64,000 nucleotides of DNA from Flavobacterium psychrotrophum (GTDB taxonomy: Bacteria; Bacteroidota; Bacteroidia; Flavobacteriales; Flavobacteriaceae). The stretch is taken from assembly GCF_003403075.1 (NCBI RefSeq), contig NZ_CP031557.1, forward strand, positions 1,550,001-1,614,000. Direction: 5' to 3'. Of the stretch, positions 57,282 to 64,000 are shown one piece after another. The translations under genes were made by a program, and so were the position numbers. Under the pieces are notes generated by a model. It was not told the origin of the DNA. It did no database searches and saw only the letters and a program-made list of their open reading frames with translations. Numbering within the stretch: the stretch's first letter is position 1; each line of letters starts with the position of its first letter.

Positions 57282-59156
57282 ATGAGAAAAATATTTACAT
57301 TACTCCTGTTTTCCTATTGTTGTTTTGTAGCCGCACAAACCGGTTGCCTTGAATCAGTAAACGGACAGCAGCCTTATGGGCAATTTAGCGCTTATTGCAA
57401 TAACAGTTTTCAGAATATTACAACAGTTGCCAAGGCCGGTACTTTTTCTACAGTAGAAATAGGAGCAGGTAAGGCCTATACTTTTAAAAGTTCTATTGCA
57501 ACAGATTTTATTACATTATCTAACGAAGAAGGAACTGAAGTTATAGCTTTTGGTACCGGCACTTTAGAACTTACACCGCAAACAGACCAGGTTATTCGTT
57601 TTTATATCCATTCAGATGATCAATGTGGTAGTGCTACCAATTTCAGGACAAAAAGCGTAAAATGCGACCCGGGACCAGATCCTAATGACCCTGCTGAACC
57701 TGTTGCAGGCTGCCTTACAAGTGCATGGTCTAACACAACCATTTATACACCTTTTTGTAACGGTACTGACGAGATGATTACCGATTTTGCCGGGACGGGT
57801 AGTTATAGTCCGGTTCAGGTTACGGCAAATACACCGTACACTTTTAAATGCTCTATGCCTACAGACCACATTACAATTACTAATGCTTTAGGTACTGCAA
57901 TTATTGCCGTAGGCGTTGGTGAAGTTACATGGACTGCCGTTGCCGATGGCGAGGTACAGTTTCAGATATTTCTGGATGAAAACTGCGGCGTAGGCGATTA
58001 TACCGAAGAGCCTAGGATATTAACAATACATTGTGGTGAACAACAACCTCCATCTGAAGGATGTCTTGAAGCACCAAATGGGCAAGGACCTGTAGCGGTA
58101 GTTGTTCCGGCCTGTAACACTACAATAGAATCTGTTGCGCCGGCAGGATATGCAGGCCAATATTCAATGGTGCAGGTAACTGCAAATACACACTATACTT
58201 TTTATAGTTCTATTGATACTGATATGATTACCATAGGTAACGAAGATGGTACCACAGTACTGGGCTATGGCTTTGGAACTTATGAGTGGACAGCTGATGT
58301 TGATGGCCTTATACGTTTTTATACCCACGCAAACGCTTCGTGTGCATTAGATATCCTTACAAGATCCAGAGCCATTAAATGTGGTAATCCATTTGTGGCA
58401 ACAGAGCCTGAATTTAATTGTTTTCAGGGAGATGGCCTTAACAGCAATAATTACGAAGAAGGATTATCAATATCAGAACCAGCCTTTTTTGTTGCAGATG
58501 ATTTTGTTGTAGAGGGTGAATTTGAGGTACAACAAATAAGGCTGAATATGTTTGCGGCAGATGAAATACAAAATATTTCTTTCAGTTTCATGGCAGACAA
58601 CAATGGTATTCCAGGCGGCGTGGTACAAACAGTACAAAATATAGTACCTACAGAGCAACTGGTTATAGGGGCTAGCAGCAATAACGCTTATTTTATTTAC
58701 CAGGTTACTGTGGATTTACCAAATCCGTTGACTTTCCAGACAGGGAAATATTGGTTACGCCCTATGGCGAGCTCTATGTTTGGTGCTTACTGGGAAATTA
58801 CATCTACCGGATCAAGCCACGCAACAGTACAAACCCTGTCACCAGAGCATGATTGGCAGGCAACTAATGTACAGGCTGTATTCTTTATTTCGGGCGAATG
58901 CAGTAGCTTATCAACGGATGATTTTAATAAAAACAAAATATCGTTTTCGCCAAATCCTGTAAAAGATGTTGTTACTTTTTCATCGTCTGACGATATTGAA
59001 AAAGTATCTATAATTAATATGTCAGGACAACTTCTTAGTGAACAAAAACCGATAGGCGGAAAAGTTAATCTATCTGCCTTGCAAACGGGTATCTATATAC
59101 TCAAAGCAGTTTTACCGTCTGGAAAGTCAGAAACGTTTAAGGTAGTAAAAGAGTAA
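57282..59156 (+). CDS. T9SS-secreted protein with three tandem Cys-rich repeats
   Basis: 624 residues. After the signal peptide, three related units of about 105-110 residues each begin with a Cys (CLESVNGQQP, CLTSAWSNTT, CLEAPNGQGP) and end KC, HC or KC. Each shares the pattern YTF-x-S/C-S/M, I-T, DGxxxF. A jelly-roll-like domain (about 380-540) follows. The C-terminus is a type A sorting domain (SFSPNPVKDVVTFSS to GIYILKAVLPSGKSETFKV) for export by the Por system. Adhesion or binding is a guess; no catalytic motif is seen. Confidence 0.85.
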   Translation: MRKIFTLLLFSYCCFVAAQTGCLESVNGQQPYGQFSAYCNNSFQNITTVAKAGTFSTVEIGAGKAYTFKSSIATDFITLSNEEGTEVIAFGTGTLELTPQTDQVIRFYIHSDDQCGSATNFRTKSVKCDPGPDPNDPAEPVAGCLTSAWSNTTIYTPFCNGTDEMITDFAGTGSYSPVQVTANTPYTFKCSMPTDHITITNALGTAIIAVGVGEVTWTAVADGEVQFQIFLDENCGVGDYTEEPRILTIHCGEQQPPSEGCLEAPNGQGPVAVVVPACNTTIESVAPAGYAGQYSMVQVTANTHYTFYSSIDTDMITIGNEDGTTVLGYGFGTYEWTADVDGLIRFYTHANASCALDILTRSRAIKCGNPFVATEPEFNCFQGDGLNSNNYEEGLSISEPAFFVADDFVVEGEFEVQQIRLNMFAADEIQNISFSFMADNNGIPGGVVQTVQNIVPTEQLVIGASSNNAYFIYQVTVDLPNPLTFQTGKYWLRPMASSMFGAYWEITSTGSSHATVQTLSPEHDWQATNVQAVFFISGECSSLSTDDFNKNKISFSPNPVKDVVTFSSSDDIEKVSIINMSGQLLSEQKPIGGKVNLSALQTGIYILKAVLPSGKSETFKVVKE

Positions 59157-59174
59157 TATCTGAATTATATTGAA

Positions 59175-59203
59175 GAAGCCGTCTCAAATACTGAGACGGC
59201 TTC
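59175..59203. terminator. Terminator between the T9SS gene and the porin gene
   Basis: GAAGCCGTCTCA (59175-59186) pairs with TGAGACGGCTTC (59192-59203) around a 5-nt loop, followed by TTTTTT on the plus strand. It ends the T9SS gene and sits downstream of the convergent porin gene. Confidence 0.88.
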
Positions 59204-59247
59204 TTTTTTATATGGCTAAACGCAAAAAGGTTTTCTTTTGTTTGGTT

Positions 59248-60516
59248 TTAAAAGTTAACCTGCGCCTGTACCCTGAGCGAATTTCCTTTTTGGTGATTAT
59301 CCTGCAGGGCATAATCTTCATACTGCCTGTCAGAGATGCAATATTCTGCACTTAGTTCAAAGTACTTGTTTACCTGCCATTCCATTCCCAGGTCTATTTG
59401 ATGAACTGCGTAAGAGCGGGCATCGGTTTCAAACTTACGGCCGCCATTATAGTACTGGTAGCGCGCAAACGGAAAAAACAGCATATTTTTTACCGGTAGC
59501 CTGTAACTTGTCATTACATAACCCCCGTCAAGGTCTTTTTCTACAATAGACAGTGTTGTTTTATCAAACTGTGGGCCACGGCCTATGTTGTATTCTGCCT
59601 GTATACCAAAAGGGCGGGGATAGAGTATAAAACTGGCCGCTGCACGCTGGTCTGTATAATTTTTGTCGGCAGTATAGCTAATGCCCGATGTTAGTTGAGA
59701 ATCATATAATACATAGCGCCCGGCATATCCTTGTAAGCTGGCTTCTATAATCTGGTTACCTATTATAAACGGGTAAGTGGCTCTTGCTACAATGTGCTGA
59801 CTTTTGTTCATTTCCTGACGGTTTGTTGCCTGGCCGTTATAAACCCCGAATGCTAATAAACCAAAGTCGCCAGATCCTTTATAGTTTTGATTTACAAGAT
59901 CAGCATATAGTTTTTTAAACTTTACAGGGGTAAAATAAAGAAAAGCACCCAGGTCACGCTCGTTAAGCAGCGCACTGTTCATGGCATCGGCACGGTCCAG
60001 CATCAGGCGGTTTCCGCTACTTTGCAGGTTTTCGAACCCATAAGGTACTTTACTTTGCCCTATTCTTACTTTTAAAACATTTTCAGGGTCAAGGCCTACA
60101 TCTACATAAGCATCCCTAAGTTGGGTATAGTTTCCTGTTGTACTTCCTGTTACGCTTGCTGCAAAATCAGCTTCAAGCTTAAAGTAAATGTTTTGGTATA
60201 CCTGGCCGAGAATATTTATACGCGCACGCCTTATTGATATGCCTCCATTACCACCCCAGTTAGCATCGCACTGGGCGCATCCCAGGTCATCATTAGTATT
60301 AATTAAATTGTTTTGCCTAAACTGTAAATATCCGCGAATACTAAAGCGGTCGTACCACTTCTTTTCTTCAACAGGTTTCTTTTCATTTTGGGAGTGTAAT
60401 GCGTCTGTAGGCTCAGTTACTGCCACAGAAGTAGTTTTTGTGTTGTTATCCTGTGCATATAAGCTTACAGTACCGGCCATTATCAAGCCCGCACACAGGA
60501 GGTGTCGTAGTGTCAT
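59248..60516 (-). CDS. OprP/OprO-type porin
   Basis: 422 residues with a signal peptide (to about residue 22). The rest is an alternating beta pattern ending in an aromatic strand (SLRVQAQVNF), typical for outer-membrane barrels. The phosphate-selective porin pattern is recognisable in RFSIRGYLQFRQN, GISIRRARINILGQVYQNIY and VRIGQSKVPYGFENLQSSGN. Phosphate selectivity is not certain in Bacteroidota members. It is convergent with the T9SS gene. Confidence 0.85.
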   Translation of the reverse strand: MTLRHLLCAGLIMAGTVSLYAQDNNTKTTSVAVTEPTDALHSQNEKKPVEEKKWYDRFSIRGYLQFRQNNLINTNDDLGCAQCDANWGGNGGISIRRARINILGQVYQNIYFKLEADFAASVTGSTTGNYTQLRDAYVDVGLDPENVLKVRIGQSKVPYGFENLQSSGNRLMLDRADAMNSALLNERDLGAFLYFTPVKFKKLYADLVNQNYKGSGDFGLLAFGVYNGQATNRQEMNKSQHIVARATYPFIIGNQIIEASLQGYAGRYVLYDSQLTSGISYTADKNYTDQRAAASFILYPRPFGIQAEYNIGRGPQFDKTTLSIVEKDLDGGYVMTSYRLPVKNMLFFPFARYQYYNGGRKFETDARSYAVHQIDLGMEWQVNKYFELSAEYCISDRQYEDYALQDNHQKGNSLRVQAQVNF

Positions 60517-60712
60517 GTTTATAGTTCGTGTTTCGGATGCAAAACTATTATCTTAAGATATTTATCAGGTTAATTTAACGTTAACAACTTATATCCTTAA
60601 CATTAAATAAACTTTCAGGAAACTCTTTATTAATCATTTGGTAACAATATTAAATTTTTATATTCTCATAACATAAAATATGTAAATTCGTTAATGATAA
60701 AAACCAACTGTA

Positions 60713-61819
60713 ATGAAAAAAATAGTGGGCCTGTTGCTGGCCCTCGCCGCCATTTCCTGTTCTGAAAAGTATGAGATTAAAAGATCATTTTGTTATTGGA
60801 ACACATCATATTCTTCGTACAGTTTTGACTTCAATATGGCCGATTCTCTTAAAGTGAGCCATATGTATATGCGGCTTTTTGATGTAGGGTGGAACCCCTA
60901 CGAAAAAAGAGCACTCCCCATTGCTACTTTATGGGATTTTGCTGATGAGCACAACCGCGGAGAGGTAACACCAAGCATCTACATAACTAATGATGTGGTG
61001 CTAAACAGTAACCGCTCGCAGCTTACCGAACTTGCCGGACAGATAAAAAAACGAATCAATACTATTTTAGATAAAACAGAAGATTTTGCTTCAGGCGCTA
61101 CTGTAGATCGATATAATATAGATGAAGAAAAAGATAATAGATACTCTTGTATTCTAGAAGAAAAGAAAATCTTTAGGGAACGTATAAAAGAAATACTCAT
61201 AGACTGCGACTGGACGCTAAAGAGCAAGGACAACTATTTTTTTCTTCTCGGAGAAATTAAAAAAACAATACCGCAGTACCAGTTGTCAGCAACAATAAGA
61301 TTGTGGCAGTATCGTGATTTTGAGAAAGCCGGTGTTCCGCCAACTGACAGGGGATTACTTATGTGCTATAACATGAAAGACCCTGCCAGCCAAAAGACAG
61401 ATAATTCTATTGGTTCAGCACACGAAATGGCGAAATATGTAAACCATGACGACTATCCCCTAAAACTGGATGCCGCATTACCTATTTTTAGTTGGACACT
61501 GGCCTATAGGGGAGAAAAATTCCTGGGTATTGTTCCGGAAGAACATACAAATTTTGAAAGGGATATTTTTAAGAAACGCGACGATACACATTACACTTTT
61601 ACAAAAGATGTAGTACTGGGAGAAACATATTACCGCAGTGGCGATGAATTGCGGATAGAAAGGGTATCTGATGCCGAAATGGAAAAGATGATAGGCATAC
61701 TCAAAGATAATGTAGACCTTGAGGATAGTAAAGTGAGTTTTTTTTCGTGGAAAAATAATTATATAAACGATTATGGTATCAAGACAATTTCCGGTTTTTA
61801 CGAAATGTTTGGCCGTTAG
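60713..61819 (+). CDS. Predicted lipoprotein of unknown function
   Basis: 368 residues with a lipoprotein signal (MKKIVGLLLALAAISCSEKY, lipid-Cys at 16). Not recognised. The first part (NMADSLKVSHMYMRLFDVGW) and the central region with LLMCYNMKDPAS and LDAALPIFSWTLAYRGEKFL look like a glycosidase-type barrel, but no catalytic pair is assigned. It overlaps the next gene by 47 bp, implying coupled translation of a two-gene unit. Confidence 0.75.
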   Translation: MKKIVGLLLALAAISCSEKYEIKRSFCYWNTSYSSYSFDFNMADSLKVSHMYMRLFDVGWNPYEKRALPIATLWDFADEHNRGEVTPSIYITNDVVLNSNRSQLTELAGQIKKRINTILDKTEDFASGATVDRYNIDEEKDNRYSCILEEKKIFRERIKEILIDCDWTLKSKDNYFFLLGEIKKTIPQYQLSATIRLWQYRDFEKAGVPPTDRGLLMCYNMKDPASQKTDNSIGSAHEMAKYVNHDDYPLKLDAALPIFSWTLAYRGEKFLGIVPEEHTNFERDIFKKRDDTHYTFTKDVVLGETYYRSGDELRIERVSDAEMEKMIGILKDNVDLEDSKVSFFSWKNNYINDYGIKTISGFYEMFGR

Positions 61820-64000
61820 CCTGGCATTGCTTATTACAGTGCAAGCAGGTGCCTGTGGTTGGGGAGACGATTACGAGACGCTTCGACTAGCGTTCTTCAG
61901 GCCGGTAACAGATGATGTCCAGAAATTTAGCCCATTCTTTTATTCAGAGCATTATTTCAATGAGTATGACATTCACAGTGATGCCGACCGTCACCGCAAT
62001 TGTAACGAGTGGAAAAAAAGGCTTGGCAACGCTGTAGACCAAAATAATATTTATGAGTTGCAATACAAAACGGTTCCTGAAAAATTTCAGTCGGCTTACG
62101 CATTGGGTACTCTTGCCCAAGTTTTTGCAGGCAATACTTTTGTAAAAGCACTACTTAAACCGGAAAACAAAGCACTACTTGATTATTTTGCGTTTGCCAA
62201 ACAAATGGAATATACAGGTAACCCTCAAAACTCGAAGTGGGAATCGTGGGATGAAGACCGGAGCAAAGACTGGTGGGAGCGGGCAGAAGATCTTCCAGAA
62301 AGAAAAGTTTTTAAGGCTATCGAAGATAAGCTACCTGGTATTAAGGATAAATTTTTACAGCAGCGTTATGCTTTTATGCTGATACGCTATGGACGCAGCG
62401 AAAACATATTACCGCTGTATGATTCTTATTTTGCCAGTGATAGCACCGGTACGGTTTTAAAGCCATGGGCATTACTTTTCAGGGCATACATGACAGAAAA
62501 TAAAGCTGAACAAAATTATTACCTAAGCCAGTGTTTTGATACCTGCGAAGAAAAAGTGATTGCAGTTTCTCAGGCTTATAATTATGAGGAGCAGGAAGCC
62601 ACAATGGCATTTGCCAAGAACGATCATGAACGTGCTGTAATACTTGCCCTTGGTGCTATGCGTAATCCCGGTCCCGGACTAGATGTACTTAAAAAGGTAT
62701 ATGGATATGACCCGCAAAGCCCATACCTAAAACTTCTTACAGGCCGCGAAATTAATAAACTGGAAGACTGGGTATTATTCTCTCAGATAAAAGATTCAGG
62801 GCCTGATGTCTCTAATAACTACTATTCGGATAGTGATGATGAATTTCAGAAAAACAGGCAGGTAAATTATATAAAAGACATGGCATATCTGGGTAAAGTC
62901 AGAGAATACCTTATCAGTATTTACGAGGCTACGCCATCAAATAATAAAGATTATCTGGCCGCAGGTATTGCGCATCTTAGCTTTATAGATGATAATATGG
63001 CAGATGGCTATAAGTATGCTTCTGCGATAAGCGACAAAGCCCCGGATGCCGTTAAGGTTCAAAAATACATAGAGCTTGCACTTGTAGTGGCCAGGCAAGG
63101 CGATATTCAGGATACTGTGGTACAGCAAAAACTGGTAGAGGCTTTTGATAAACTGGAAGATATGGTTAAGGTTAAGTCTTCCTATAACAAGAGTATGTAT
63201 TCGTTATTGGTCGTTTTGTCCTCAGAATACAATAAACAGGGCGATATGGCTACAGCGGGATTATTGTTTCTTAAATCGCAAACGTATAAATATAATTATG
63301 GAGAGAGCGATATGTACTGGACGCCAGATGACCTTGATAAAGCCCCGGCCTATGAGCATATTGCTTATTTTGACCGCTTTGCTGCCCTCAAGGATATGGA
63401 TAAGGTAGTGGCATTGATTGATAAAAAAGATAAAACACCTTTTGAGGCTTTTATTTGTCAAGGTACAACTACTAACCGAAATTTTTACCTCGACCTTAAG
63501 GGTACTATAGCTTTCAGGCAAAATAACCTGCCGTTGGCGTATGATATTTTTAAAGAAATTCCGGACTCTTTTTATAAAAACGAATGGGATTATAAATATT
63601 ACCTTAATGAAGATCCTTTCTATCCTAAGGTGCTTAACTATGCTAAAAAAGGGAATCCTTTTGAATACAATTTCAATAAAGCAAAACTTCTAAAGAGGAT
63701 ATTAGAACTGCAAAAGAAAACAGATACAGAAAGTTACATGCAATTAGCCCATGCATATTACAATTTAAGCTACAGGGGTAATTCATGGCTAATGCAATCT
63801 TATTACCAAGGGTATATGTATTACGATGCTTATTTTGGAAAGATTGCTCCTAAAAAGGAAGAAGGGTATATGGCGGGTAATTACAAAAACTTTACACTTG
63901 CCAAATACTATTATAAAAAGGCATTGGATACAGCCAAAAGTGATGAACACCGCGCTATGGCCAGCCTGATGCTGTATGTAATAAACAATCCGGGAGATTA
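61773..64000 (+). CDS. Large exported protein of unknown function (runs off the window)
   Basis: ATG 61773 lies inside the end of the preceding gene, and 742 complete codons follow with no stop by the right edge. The N-terminus is a signal peptide (CLAVSLALLITVQAGACGWG, possible lipid-Cys). Helical repeats of the TPR/SEL type are visible throughout (for example LAHAYYNLSYRGNSW and NFTLAKYYYKKALDTAKSD). No catalytic domain is seen. The codon pattern and overlap show it is a real gene paired with the lipoprotein. Confidence 0.85.
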   Translation, partial: MVSRQFPVFTKCLAVSLALLITVQAGACGWGDDYETLRLAFFRPVTDDVQKFSPFFYSEHYFNEYDIHSDADRHRNCNEWKKRLGNAVDQNNIYELQYKTVPEKFQSAYALGTLAQVFAGNTFVKALLKPENKALLDYFAFAKQMEYTGNPQNSKWESWDEDRSKDWWERAEDLPERKVFKAIEDKLPGIKDKFLQQRYAFMLIRYGRSENILPLYDSYFASDSTGTVLKPWALLFRAYMTENKAEQNYYLSQCFDTCEEKVIAVSQAYNYEEQEATMAFAKNDHERAVILALGAMRNPGPGLDVLKKVYGYDPQSPYLKLLTGREINKLEDWVLFSQIKDSGPDVSNNYYSDSDDEFQKNRQVNYIKDMAYLGKVREYLISIYEATPSNNKDYLAAGIAHLSFIDDNMADGYKYASAISDKAPDAVKVQKYIELALVVARQGDIQDTVVQQKLVEAFDKLEDMVKVKSSYNKSMYSLLVVLSSEYNKQGDMATAGLLFLKSQTYKYNYGESDMYWTPDDLDKAPAYEHIAYFDRFAALKDMDKVVALIDKKDKTPFEAFICQGTTTNRNFYLDLKGTIAFRQNNLPLAYDIFKEIPDSFYKNEWDYKYYLNEDPFYPKVLNYAKKGNPFEYNFNKAKLLKRILELQKKTDTESYMQLAHAYYNLSYRGNSWLMQSYYQGYMYYDAYFGKIAPKKEEGYMAGNYKNFTLAKYYYKKALDTAKSDEHRAMASLMLYVINNPGD

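Overview
The window reads as chromosome of a Bacteroidota bacterium, most likely Flavobacteriaceae (Flavobacterium-like). The signs are a type IX secretion sorting domain, a TPR-AraC hybrid regulator, -7 boxes of the TAnnTTTG type, almost no Shine-Dalgarno sequences, a signal-peptide lipoprotein SOD, and a flavobacterial-type order of rsfS, ftsH, LUD, cdsA, psd and acyl-CoA-binding protein. Genus-level placement is inference from protein resemblance, not a search.

Layout. 1-4.2 kb: glyoxylate shunt operon aceB-aceA, divergent from an XRE/IrrE-type regulator cut by the window edge, with a perfect 14-bp palindrome next to the ace promoter. 4.3-9.9 kb: leftward block of exported SOD, acyl-CoA-binding protein, psd, cdsA, LUD protein, ftsH and rsfS (phospholipid synthesis, membrane proteolysis, ribosome silencing). 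10-19.2 kb: birA, then leftward housekeeping genes (acyl-ACP thioesterase, miaA, a K+ channel-like protein, a DnaQ/GIY-YIG fusion, YggS, DUF1015, a 3-hydroxyacyl-CoA dehydrogenase, a Gfo/Idh/MocA oxidoreductase). 19.4-26.6 kb: pcm, a very large DUF3857/transglutaminase protein with a frameshift after its signal peptide, a VF530-type protein, pheT.

27-54 kb is accessory and lies between pheT and tRNA-Pro. It starts with a TetR-controlled set of exported hydrolases (two beta-lactamase-fold serine hydrolases, an S41 peptidase, a DUF6624 TPR protein). A complete IS21-type element follows, then conjugative-element debris (DUF932 N-terminal stub, ssb) and an IS110 transposase. Next comes a 12-kb AraC-linked redox cluster: cytosolic SDR, MFS exporter, aldo/keto reductase and tautomerase, then a run of mostly exported proteins (alpha/beta hydrolase, SMP-30-like beta-propeller, cupin, carboxymuconolactone decarboxylase, Tat-signal alcohol dehydrogenase, PQQ-type dehydrogenase), plus one SDR-like protein without a visible signal. 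Two decayed DUF1016 nuclease genes flank this cluster as direct repeats. A tyrosine recombinase and a tRNA-Pro gene close the region, which looks like one integrated island remodelled by IS elements. The best candidate for an undescribed system is the largely periplasmic oxidation cluster.

54.4-64 kb is again chromosomal in character: trxB, a TPR-AraC regulator next to a T9SS-secreted repeat protein, an OprP-type porin, and an unknown lipoprotein overlapping a large unknown exported protein that runs off the right edge.

Several genes carry single-base lesions (20.19, 34.49, 44.60 and 52.4 kb), mostly fitting loss of one base. Raw-read checks are needed to separate sequencing error from real decay.
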